From contig UQBS01000091.1 in NCBI GenBank assembly GCA_900539345.1, positions 1 through 6,809 on the forward strand: 6,809 nucleotides of DNA. Reading direction: 5' to 3'. The notes beneath the pieces were generated by a model, which saw only the letters and a program-made list of their open reading frames with translations, made no database searches and was not told where the DNA came from. Both the position numbers and the translations under genes were made by a program. Numbering within the stretch: position 1 is the stretch's first letter; every line of letters starts with the position of its first letter. Source of the DNA: an uncultured Coriobacteriaceae bacterium (GTDB lineage Bacteria; Actinomycetota; Coriobacteriia; Coriobacteriales; UMGS124). This document shows, piece by piece, positions 1-6,570 of this stretch.

Positions 1-1901
1 AGCCGGCTGAGACCTTCGAGGGCCTCCACTACAAGCAGCCCGTCTTCGACGGCGTCGAGGGCGTCGCGCTCCTGGCCGACTACGTTGGCGTCGATGACGG
101 TACGGGTATCGTCCACAACTCGCCCGGCCACGGCGTCGACGACTACTTCGCTTGCCTCAAGGCTGGCATTACCGACATCTGCATGCCGGTCGACGACGAC
201 GGCAAGTTCTATGTCGGCGACGAGTTCGGCTGCGGCGGTCCCTTCTCCGGCATGGACACCGACGAGGCCAACCCCCACGTTATCGAATTCCTGCGCGAGC
301 GCGGCACGCTCGTGCGCGAGAAGAAGATCACGCACAGTTACCCGCACTGCTGGCGCTGCAAGAACCCTGTCCTGTTCCGCGCGACCGACCAGTGGTTTGT
401 CTCCATGGACAAGACGGGGCTGCGTGCTGAGGCTCTCGACGAGATTCAGAACAAGGTGACCTGGTACCCGGCCCATGCCGCCAACCGTATCGGTTCGATG
501 GTCGAGCAACGTCCTGACTGGTGCATTTCCCGTCAGCGCAACTGGGGCGTGCCGATTCCGAGCTACACCTGCCAGGACTGCGGCACGAAGGTCATGAACG
601 ACGACACGCTCGACGCCGTCATCGCCCTGTTCCATGAGAAGGGCTCCGATGCTTGGTTCACCGAGGACCCCAAGTCCTATCTGGGCGAAGCCTGCGTGTG
701 CCCCAAGTGCGGCGGTGCGAACCTCAAGATCGACCGCGACATCCTTGACGTGTGGTGGGACTCCGGTGTCTCCTGGAAGGCAGTCTGCGAGTACCGTCCC
801 GAGCTCACCTACCCGGCAGACATGTATCTCGAGGGCTCCGACCAGCATCGCGGCTGGTTCCAGAGCTCCCTGCTCACGAGCGTGGGCGCCAATGACCATG
901 CGCCTTATCGCGCCGTTATCTCCCAGGGCTTCACGCTCGACGGCCAGGGCCGCAAGATGAGCAAGTCGCTGGGCAACGTCATCGACCCCAACAAGGTCTG
1001 TGACGAGATGGGCGCCGACATCATCCGTCTGTGGGTCTCCTCTGCGGACACCTCTACCGACGTCGCCATCGACCATGAGATCCTGAAGCGCACGAGCGAC
1101 GCCTACCGTCGTTTCCGCAACTGCTTCCGCTTCCTGCTCTCCGAGCTGTACGACTTCGACCCTGCAACCGACGCGGTGTCTGCCGAGCAGCTTCTGGCTG
1201 TCGACGCCGTTGCCCTTTCCAGGATGTGTGCCGTTCATGCCAAGGTTGAGGAGGCCTACGCGGGCTATCGCTTCAACCAGGTCTATCGCACGCTCTACGA
1301 CTATGTCGTGACCGAGCTTTCCAACGTGTATATGGACGTCGTGAAGGACCGCACGTACTGCTGCGCGGCCACGAGCGTCGAGCGCCGCAGCGCCCAGACG
1401 GTTCTGGCTGAGATCCTCTCGATGCTCCTGCACGATCTGCAGCCCATTCTTGCCTTTACGTGCGACGAGGTTCTCGGCTACCTGCCCGAGTCCATGCGCG
1501 AGGGTCAGAAGTACGCCGCCCTGCTCGATTGGTACCACGCTCCCATGGGCGCCGAAGAGGCTGCCAAGCTTGCTCCCGCTTGGGATGCGGCCGACCTTGT
1601 GCGCGACGCCGTGAAGAAGGCCCTCGAGCCCGTTCTCGCGCAGAAGACCATCGCCAAGAGCCAGGAGGCGCGCGTGAGCGTCGTCGCCCCCGAGGCTGTT
1701 GTTGAGGCCGTGCATTCCTGCGGTATCGACATGGCCGAGTTCTGCATCGTTGCTGGCGTCGATCTTGTCGCCGGTGAGGTGGAGGAGCCCCAGGCTCAGG
1801 TCGAGGTTGCTCAGGGTGACAAGTGCCCGCGTTGCTGGAACGTCCGCACGCTGTGCGAGGACGGCCTGTGCCAGCGCTGCCACGAAGCCCTGGAGGGTTA
1901 G
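1..1901 (+). CDS. ileS: Isoleucine--tRNA ligase, 3' part (5' end outside window)
   Basis: This is a class Ia aminoacyl-tRNA synthetase that charges tRNA(Ile) in the cytoplasm and edits mischarged valine. The reading frame is open from the left edge (first full codon at base 3), so the ATG at 183 is internal. The fragment has 632 residues; the HIGH-containing N-terminus is missing. In order it shows the end of the CP1 editing domain (GTGIVHNSPGHGVDDY, about residues 35-50), the YPHCWRCKNP segment, a four-cysteine ribbon (Cys codons at 570, 579, 699 and 708), DVWWDSG where DVWFDSG is usual, GSDQHRGWFQSS, the KMSKS ATP-binding signature at 954-968, the anticodon-binding helical domain, and a C-terminal zinc finger CPRCW...CQRC (Cys codons at 1824, 1833, 1869 and 1878). 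The zinc finger marks the standard bacterial IleRS type. The gene ends TAG at 1899-1901, just before lspA, and is probably co-transcribed with it. Identification is near certain. Confidence 0.97.
   Translation, partial: PAETFEGLHYKQPVFDGVEGVALLADYVGVDDGTGIVHNSPGHGVDDYFACLKAGITDICMPVDDDGKFYVGDEFGCGGPFSGMDTDEANPHVIEFLRERGTLVREKKITHSYPHCWRCKNPVLFRATDQWFVSMDKTGLRAEALDEIQNKVTWYPAHAANRIGSMVEQRPDWCISRQRNWGVPIPSYTCQDCGTKVMNDDTLDAVIALFHEKGSDAWFTEDPKSYLGEACVCPKCGGANLKIDRDILDVWWDSGVSWKAVCEYRPELTYPADMYLEGSDQHRGWFQSSLLTSVGANDHAPYRAVISQGFTLDGQGRKMSKSLGNVIDPNKVCDEMGADIIRLWVSSADTSTDVAIDHEILKRTSDAYRRFRNCFRFLLSELYDFDPATDAVSAEQLLAVDAVALSRMCAVHAKVEEAYAGYRFNQVYRTLYDYVVTELSNVYMDVVKDRTYCCAATSVERRSAQTVLAEILSMLLHDLQPILAFTCDEVLGYLPESMREGQKYAALLDWYHAPMGAEEAAKLAPAWDAADLVRDAVKKALEPVLAQKTIAKSQEARVSVVAPEAVVEAVHSCGIDMAEFCIVAGVDLVAGEVEEPQAQVEVAQGDKCPRCWNVRTLCEDGLCQRCHEALEG
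1892..1897 (+). promoter_or_regulatory. Shine-Dalgarno site of lspA
   Basis: GGAGGG lies inside the last codons of ileS, 9 bases before the ATG at 1907. It decides the lspA start, because the frame is open further upstream (ATG at 1823, inside ileS) without a comparable site or family-like sequence. Confidence 0.75.
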
Positions 1902-1906
1902 GTTTC

Positions 1907-2395
1907 ATGCAGAGTCGCGCCGCCCGCGTGGGTCTGTTCGCGGGCCTCTTCGTCATGGTTGTCCTTTTTGACCAGCTCACCAAGTGGGCGGCGCGTGCAT
2001 ATTTGGCATCGGGTGCAAGCGTCACGCTTGTGCCCGGTGTCATCGATTTGCATCTTGTTTTCAACAAAGGAGCCGCGTTCAGCCTCGGCGAGGGCTGGAC
2101 GTGGCTCTTTGTCGCGGTTGCAGTCGTGCTGTGCGTGGGATGCGCCTGGGCTGTGGCGACCCAGGGCCTTTCAAAGGCTGCGACATGCCTTCTGGGCATT
2201 GCGGCAGGCGGCGGCGTGGGCAACCTCATCGACCGTGTCAGCCAGGGGTGCGTGACGGATTTTTTCATGCCCACGTTCGTGAGCTTCCCCGTGTTCAATG
2301 TTGCAGATATCTGCATTACCTGCTCTTTTGTTGCCTTGTTTATTCTCTATTGGTCGCATGACGCGCGCTGTCGGGAGGTTGAAACCCATGAGTGA
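1907..2395 (+). CDS. lspA: Lipoprotein signal peptidase (signal peptidase II)
   Basis: This is an inner-membrane aspartyl protease that removes the signal peptide of diacylglyceryl-modified prolipoproteins. The product has 162 residues, a normal length for the family. About four hydrophobic segments are visible, near residues 8-28, 65-85, 91-105 and 131-149. Family motifs are present: DQLTK (22-26), the NKGAAFS box (53-59), GGGVGNLIDR (101-110), VTDF (116-119) and FPVFNVADICI (127-137). By comparison with Bacillus subtilis LspA (Asp14, Asn99, Asp102, Asn126, Ala128, Asp129), the counterparts are D22, N106, D109, N131, A133 and D134. D109 and D134 are therefore the catalytic pair. The start at 1907 is chosen for its ribosome site and because the protein then begins just before the first membrane helix. 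It starts 5 bases after the ileS stop and overlaps the next gene by 8 bases, so translation is probably coupled. Confidence 0.95.
   Translation: MQSRAARVGLFAGLFVMVVLFDQLTKWAARAYLASGASVTLVPGVIDLHLVFNKGAAFSLGEGWTWLFVAVAVVLCVGCAWAVATQGLSKAATCLLGIAAGGGVGNLIDRVSQGCVTDFFMPTFVSFPVFNVADICITCSFVALFILYWSHDARCREVETHE
2373..2378 (+). promoter_or_regulatory. Shine-Dalgarno site of the pseudouridine synthase gene
   Basis: GGGAGG lies within the lspA coding sequence, 9 bases before ATG 2388. It supports this start over the in-frame ATG at 2298, which would lie deep inside lspA and add an unrelated N-terminus. Confidence 0.7.
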
Positions 2396-3425
2396 ACTTG
2401 TCCAGCGGAGTGTTTCTGCCGAGCATGAGGGTGTACGCCTCGATCAGTATCTGGCCCTTGCCGGGGTCTATGCGAGCCGCAGCGCCGCGACCAAGGCCAT
2501 CGAGGAGGGCCTCGTAAGCGTCAACGACGAGGTTGAGACTTCCAAGAAGCGCACCTTGCATGCCGACGACGATGTGGCCGCCGAGGTCAAGGAGCATATC
2601 GACGCGCCCATTGTCCTGGAGCCCCAGCAGATTCCCCTCGATATCCGCTATGAGGACGACGACCTCATCGTCCTTTCCAAGCAACGCGGTCTGGTATGTC
2701 ATCCCTCGCAAGGCCACGTTGACCGCACGCTTGCCAACGCCCTGTTGTGGCATTGCGGCCCCGAGCACTTGGGCACCATGCAGGGCACCGATCGCCCCGG
2801 CATCGTCCATCGCCTCGACATGGACACCACGGGCCTCATGCTCGCGGCAAAAAACGACCATACGCAGGCGCTTCTTCAGGAAGCCATCCGCATGCGAGCG
2901 GTTGACAGGCGCTATGTCACGCTCGTGCATGGCAACATCGCCCCTGACACGGGCCTCATCGACGCGCCCATCGCGCGCCATGCCAAGGACCGACTGCGTA
3001 TGGCTGTGAGCGAAGACCCCTCGGCACGTCCCTCACTCACGACCTTCACTGTGCTTCAGCGCTTTGAGGCAGGCCGCAAGGACGACGGGTACACGCTGCT
3101 GGAATGCAAGCTGTACACTGGCCGTACCCATCAGATTCGCGTGCACATGTCCTACATCGGCCACCCCGTGGTGGGCGACCCCTTGTACGGTCGTGGCACT
3201 CTGCAGCAGAACCTCGACCTCGACCGGCAGTTCCTTCACTCTTGGAGTCTGGCGTTCGAGCATCCTACGACGGGCGAGCAGCTGCGGTTCAAGGATGCCA
3301 TCACCTGGGAGCTTGACGAGGCGCTCATGGGCCTTGAATCCCGTGAAAGTGAGCTTACCGCTCAGGGCAAGATTGTGCGCCAAGCGCTCGAGGAAGCTTC
3401 TTTTGCCCCATCGGGGTCTTGGTAG
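2388..3425 (+). CDS. rluD: RluA/RluD-family ribosomal large subunit pseudouridine synthase
   Basis: This enzyme isomerises uridine to pseudouridine in RNA. By operon position next to lspA it most likely modifies 23S rRNA as RluD does (helix 69 in E. coli). The product has 345 residues. The N-terminal S4 RNA-binding domain is at about 17-62 (VRLDQYLA, SRSAATKAIEEGLVSVND). The catalytic domain follows from about 82, with VLSKQRGLVCHPS (95-107) and the signature RPGIVHRLDMDTTGL (136-150), in which D144 is the expected catalytic aspartate. GRTHQIRVHM (245-254) and GHPVVGDPLYG (258-268) come next. About 30 residues after the last conserved part (about 316-345) look unconserved and end PSGSW. The signature reads TTG where TSG is commoner, a mild variation. 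The family is certain. The exact target uridine is inferred, and RluA-family paralogs with other targets cannot be excluded from sequence alone. Confidence 0.9.
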   Translation: MSELVQRSVSAEHEGVRLDQYLALAGVYASRSAATKAIEEGLVSVNDEVETSKKRTLHADDDVAAEVKEHIDAPIVLEPQQIPLDIRYEDDDLIVLSKQRGLVCHPSQGHVDRTLANALLWHCGPEHLGTMQGTDRPGIVHRLDMDTTGLMLAAKNDHTQALLQEAIRMRAVDRRYVTLVHGNIAPDTGLIDAPIARHAKDRLRMAVSEDPSARPSLTTFTVLQRFEAGRKDDGYTLLECKLYTGRTHQIRVHMSYIGHPVVGDPLYGRGTLQQNLDLDRQFLHSWSLAFEHPTTGEQLRFKDAITWELDEALMGLESRESELTAQGKIVRQALEEASFAPSGSW

Positions 3426-3478
3426 TGGTGCCGTGTTTGGTGTATTGTCGCTTGTAGCGTTGGTCAATGCAGTGTTCC

Positions 3479-3486
3479 AGGAAGGG
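3479..3486 (+). promoter_or_regulatory. Shine-Dalgarno site of the glycosyltransferase gene
   Basis: AGGAAGGG lies 8 bases before ATG 3495 and supports that start. The core GGAA (3480-3483) can pair with TTCC (3488-3491) immediately downstream. This weak stem could partly hide the site. The preceding 3426-3478 stretch shows no convincing promoter or terminator. Confidence 0.65.
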
Positions 3487-3494
3487 CTTCCCCC

Positions 3495-4811
3495 ATGCAG
3501 ATAACGCCCATTCTCGTGTTTAACGCCGTGGTCCTCGTCTTCTTTGTCCTGGCGTTCTTCTATCAGTTCGTCTACATCTTCATCACGCTGCGTTACAAGC
3601 AGCATCCCGTAAAGCCGGCTCGCCGCCTGCATTCGTATGCGTTTGTCATCTGCGCGCACAACGAGGGCGCGGTCATCTCAGAGCTCGTCCGCTCTATCAA
3701 GGAGCAGGACTATCCCAGCGAGCTCATCGACACGTACGTCTTCTGCGACAACTGCACCGACGACACCGCACAGCTTGCGCGCGAGGCAGGCGCCATTGTT
3801 CTCGAGCGCCCCGGCGGCGGTCAGAAGGGCAAGAGCTGGGTCATGGACTACGGCCTGTCTCGCGTGCTCAAGGAACACCCCGGCAAGTACGAGGCCTTTT
3901 TTGTCTTTGACGCCGACAACGTCTTGTCCAAGACCTATGTGACCGAGATGAACAAGGTTTTCGACATGGGCGGGTTCGCTGCAATCACGAGCTTCCGCAA
4001 CTCGAAAAACTTCGACTCCTCTTGGGTCAGCCGCGGGTACGGCACATGGTTCATCCGCGAGGCGACCTACCTCAACAACGCCCGCATGATTCTGGGCACG
4101 TCGTGCGCCATCTCCGGTACCGGCTACCTCATCTCCGCCGACATGATCGAGCGCATGCACGGCTGGGACTTCCACCTGCTCACCGAGGATATCCAGTTCT
4201 CCGTGTTCTGCGCCGTCAACGGGTATCGCATAGGCTATGCGCACAAGGCCGTGTTCTACGATGAGCAGCCCGTGACCTTCTCTGCTTCCTGGAAGCAGCG
4301 CATGCGCTGGACCAAGGGTTTCTACCAGGTCTTTGCAAAGTACGCGTCTGCCTTGTTCAACACCTGGTTCAAGGGTCCCAAGAACCGCGTCGCCCCCGAC
4401 GTGAAGGAAGGCCGTTCTTGGCGCTTCGCGGCCTACGACATGACCATGACCATTGCTCCGGCAATGATCCTCACCATCGTCTCGGCGGCGGTCAACGGCA
4501 TTTACCTGCTGCTGGGCCTTATCGCTCCCGAGATTGTGGGACCCACCGAGGTCAGGATGTGCCTGGGGTCGTTTTGCGCCACGTTTGTGACCTTCTACCT
4601 GACGTTTTTCCTTCTGGCCCTTCTCACCACGGCGACCGAGGGCAAGAAGATGCACATGACGCCGCTGCACCGATTCACGAACCTCTTCACGTTCCCGGTG
4701 TTCATGCTCTCCTATGTGCCCCTCGCCTTGGTCGCGGCCGTCAAGAAGGTCGACTGGGTGCCCACGCGTCACACCATCTCGAAAACGCTCTCTGAGATTC
4801 AGGCGCAGTAG
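3495..4811 (+). CDS. Membrane-bound family 2 glycosyltransferase, probably processive
   Basis: This 438-residue protein probably polymerises or transfers a sugar from a nucleotide-sugar donor at the cytoplasmic face of the membrane; donor and product are unknown. One hydrophobic helix lies near residues 5-31. The GT-A catalytic domain follows (about 45-285), with FVICAHNE (50-57), a nucleotide-binding DNCTDDT segment (85-91), the metal-binding DAD at 139-141, SGTGYLIS (207-214), LLTED (228-232) whose TED holds the likely catalytic base, and QRMRW at 268-272 (QxxRW). Three more hydrophobic segments lie near 315-341, 355-379 and 396-417. The motif set matches processive GT2 enzymes (cellulose, hyaluronan, chitin-oligosaccharide and poly-N-acetylglucosamine synthases). 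No PilZ domain, export partner, deacetylase or other polysaccharide gene is seen beside it. It sits 69 bases after rluD and 142 bases before the IMP dehydrogenase, so it may belong to either unit or stand alone. Family assignment is firm; processivity is inferred from motifs. Confidence 0.88.
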   Translation: MQITPILVFNAVVLVFFVLAFFYQFVYIFITLRYKQHPVKPARRLHSYAFVICAHNEGAVISELVRSIKEQDYPSELIDTYVFCDNCTDDTAQLAREAGAIVLERPGGGQKGKSWVMDYGLSRVLKEHPGKYEAFFVFDADNVLSKTYVTEMNKVFDMGGFAAITSFRNSKNFDSSWVSRGYGTWFIREATYLNNARMILGTSCAISGTGYLISADMIERMHGWDFHLLTEDIQFSVFCAVNGYRIGYAHKAVFYDEQPVTFSASWKQRMRWTKGFYQVFAKYASALFNTWFKGPKNRVAPDVKEGRSWRFAAYDMTMTIAPAMILTIVSAAVNGIYLLLGLIAPEIVGPTEVRMCLGSFCATFVTFYLTFFLLALLTTATEGKKMHMTPLHRFTNLFTFPVFMLSYVPLALVAAVKKVDWVPTRHTISKTLSEIQAQ

Positions 4812-4940
4812 GGGAGCCCAGTCTACGTGTCGGTTTCAAGTGCGATGGTTAAATGCAGCTAAAGTCGACATGTAAACCTCGCTCGTGCAATATCATGTAA
4901 TCTTTAAGCGTGACATGCCAAACAGTGTTCTGACGTCAAG

Positions 4941-4946
4941 AAAGGA
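4941..4946 (+). promoter_or_regulatory. Shine-Dalgarno site of the IMP dehydrogenase gene
   Basis: AAAGGA lies 7 bases before ATG 4954. It favours this start over the in-frame GTG at 4885, which would add 23 residues unlike the family. With the ATG start, the active-site cysteine falls at residue 319, the same number as in Tritrichomonas foetus IMPDH. Confidence 0.7.
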
Positions 4947-4953
4947 TCTGGGA

Positions 4954-6489
4954 ATGGCCTACTACTACCCTGAGGCGGCACATACGTTTAGCGAGTATTT
5001 GCTGGTGCCTGGTTACAGCGGCTCCGAACACACGCCTGAGAGGGTCAGCCTGCGTACCCCTCTGACGCGCTTCCGTCGCGGCGAGGAGCCCCGCATCTCG
5101 CTCAACATCCCCATGATCTCGGCCATCATGCAGGCCGTCTCTGGTCCCAAGCTTGCCGTTGCTCTCGCAACTGAGGGTGGCATGTCGTTCATCTACGGCT
5201 CGCAGACCCCTGAGGACGAGGCTCAGATGGTTCGCGACGTCAAGACCTACAAGGCCGGCTTTGTTCGCAGCGACTCCACGCTGACGCCCGACAACACCCT
5301 GGCCGACGTCCTGGCCCTTCTCGAGAAGACCGGCCACTCCACCATGCCCGTCACCGTCGACGGCAACCCCGAGGGCAAGCTTCTCGGTATTGTGACGAGC
5401 CGCGACTACCGCGTCTCCCGCATGGATCCCGCCACGAAGGTCTCCGAGTTCATGACCTCCGCCGAGAACCTCGTGTGCGCCCCCGACACCATCACGCTCT
5501 CCGAGGCCAACGACATCATCTGGGAGCGTAAGCTCAACTCCCTGCCGCTCGTCGACGCCGAGGGCAACCTCAAGTACCTCGTGTTCCGCAAGGACTACGA
5601 CGGCCACAAGTCCAACCCCAACGAGCTCCTCGACCAGCAGAAGTCCTACATGGTGGGCGCTGGCATCAACACCCGCGACTACGCCGAGCGCGTGCCGCTG
5701 CTCATCGAGGCCGGCGTCGACGCCCTGTGCATCGACTCCTCCGAGGGCTACTCCGAGTGGCAGAAGCGCACCCTCGAGTGGATTCGTGCCAACTACGGCT
5801 ATGACATCTGCGTCGGTGCCGGTAACGTCGTCGACGCCGAGGGCTTCCGCTTCCTCGCCGAGGCCGGCGCTGACTTCGTGAAGGTCGGCATCGGCGGTGG
5901 CTCCATCTGCATCACCCGTGAGCAGAAGGGCATTGGCCGCGGCCAGGCTTCCGCTCTTATCGACGTGTGCGCAGAGCGCGACCGTTACTTCGAGGAGACC
6001 GGCATCTACGTGCCCGTGTGCTCCGACGGCGGCATCGTGCACGACTACCACATGACCCTGGCTCTGGCCATGGGCGCCGACTTTATGATGCTCGGTCGCT
6101 ACTTCGCCCGTTTCGACGAGTCCCCGAGCCGTCGCGTTATGGTCAACGGCGCCTACATGAAGGAGTACTGGGGCGAGGGTTCGGCCCGTGCCCGCAACTG
6201 GCAGCGTTACGACCTGGGCGGCAACAAGAAGACGATGTCTTTCGTCGAGGGCGTTGACTCCTACGTGCCCTACGCCGGCTCCCTGAAGGACGGCGTCGCC
6301 GGGTCGCTTGCCAAGGTGAAGTCTACGATGTGCAACTGCGGCGCTCTCACCATCCCCGAGCTTCAGGAGAAGGCCAAGATCACGCTGATCTCCGCCACGA
6401 GCCTTGTCGAGGGCGGCGCTCACGACGTCCTGCTCAAGAACCCCAACCAGACGGTTGTTTCCGCTAGCAACGGCACGTACGCCAACTAG
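4954..6489 (+). CDS. guaB: Inosine-5'-monophosphate dehydrogenase (T. foetus-like subtype)
   Basis: This cytoplasmic enzyme oxidises IMP to XMP with NAD+, the committed step of GMP synthesis. The product has 511 residues. The N-terminal barrel part includes PMISAIMQAVSG (53-64), a CBS-domain pair is inserted at about 103-220, and the barrel resumes at VGAGINTRD. Visible functional residues are D261 (CIDSS, NAD site), K310, the loop GIGGGSICITREQKGIGRG (312-330) with nucleophile C319 and T321, SDGGI (357-361), GRYF with R382, and the flap MKEYWGEGSARARNWQRYD (402-420) with the base pair R418/Y419. MCNCGALT (459-466) lies near the C-terminus. Most bacterial GuaB proteins read GPGSICTTR at the cysteine loop. 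The GGGSICITREQKGIGRGQ version is, from memory, that of Tritrichomonas foetus IMPDH, which matches along nearly the whole length (for example YFEETGIY, DYHMTLALAMGADF and STMCNCGALTIP). Codon choice is strongly biased to C/G endings, suggesting high expression. It has its own AT-richer leader, so it is probably transcribed separately. Confidence 0.96.
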   Translation: MAYYYPEAAHTFSEYLLVPGYSGSEHTPERVSLRTPLTRFRRGEEPRISLNIPMISAIMQAVSGPKLAVALATEGGMSFIYGSQTPEDEAQMVRDVKTYKAGFVRSDSTLTPDNTLADVLALLEKTGHSTMPVTVDGNPEGKLLGIVTSRDYRVSRMDPATKVSEFMTSAENLVCAPDTITLSEANDIIWERKLNSLPLVDAEGNLKYLVFRKDYDGHKSNPNELLDQQKSYMVGAGINTRDYAERVPLLIEAGVDALCIDSSEGYSEWQKRTLEWIRANYGYDICVGAGNVVDAEGFRFLAEAGADFVKVGIGGGSICITREQKGIGRGQASALIDVCAERDRYFEETGIYVPVCSDGGIVHDYHMTLALAMGADFMMLGRYFARFDESPSRRVMVNGAYMKEYWGEGSARARNWQRYDLGGNKKTMSFVEGVDSYVPYAGSLKDGVAGSLAKVKSTMCNCGALTIPELQEKAKITLISATSLVEGGAHDVLLKNPNQTVVSASNGTYAN

Positions 6490-6503
6490 CGTCGGCTTCA
6501 TCG

Positions 6504-6513
6504 ATTGATCAAT
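6504..6513 (+). repeat. Perfect 10-base palindrome between guaB and leuS
   Basis: ATTGATCAAT is self-complementary and stands in a short AT-rich patch just before the hairpin at 6516. It could be a protein-binding site or part of a promoter, but no function can be assigned and a palindrome this short may be chance. Confidence 0.3.
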
Positions 6514-6515
6514 CT

Positions 6516-6549
6516 AAGGCGCGACGAGATGCAAATCTCGCCGCGCCTT
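6516..6549 (+). terminator. Strong hairpin after guaB, possible terminator
   Basis: The left arm 6516-6530 pairs with 6535-6549: eight base pairs, one A-C mismatch (6524/6541), then six more pairs, closed by a GCAA loop of the GNRA type. The stem base is AAGGCGCG/CGCGCCTT. Only three T follow (6548-6550) before CGGC, so it is not a classic intrinsic terminator. It starts 27 bases after the guaB stop and ends 21 bases before the leuS ATG. It may terminate or protect the guaB transcript, or lie in the leuS leader. Confidence 0.6.
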
Positions 6550-6557
6550 TCGGCATG

Positions 6558-6562
6558 AAAGG
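6558..6562 (+). promoter_or_regulatory. Shine-Dalgarno site of leuS
   Basis: AAAGG lies 8 bases before ATG 6571. It is the best ribosome site in the gap and supports that start. It lies 8 bases downstream of the hairpin, so the stem does not cover it. Confidence 0.55.
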
Positions 6563-6570
6563 CAAAGCGC

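Noticed and set aside
1456..2316. 286-codon minus-strand frame spanning ileS and lspA
   Set aside because: It crosses two real genes, is rich in Arg/Pro/Thr with no domain, and is explained by GC-rich codon use.
3405..3420. CCCC-ATC-GGGG inverted repeat at the end of rluD as a terminator
   Set aside because: The stem is only four pairs, lies within the coding sequence and has no T tract after it.
3678..4772. 364-codon open frame on the minus strand opposite the glycosyltransferase
   Set aside because: Same codon-bias shadow effect; no recognisable domain, and the + strand frame carries all GT2 motifs.
4885..4953. Upstream GTG start adding 23 residues to the IMP dehydrogenase
   Set aside because: The added residues do not resemble the family, no ribosome site precedes the GTG, and the ATG at 4954 has a good site and gives family-matching numbering.
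4936..6501. 521-codon open frame on the minus strand opposite guaB
   Set aside because: It mirrors the strongly C/G-ending codons of guaB, and its translation is low-complexity (Val, Gly, Ala, His, Leu) with no family motif. The + strand gene is unmistakable.
6490..6570. T-box riboswitch for leuS
   Set aside because: The gap is only 81 bases and lacks the conserved T-box sequence and specifier stem, which need a much longer leader.
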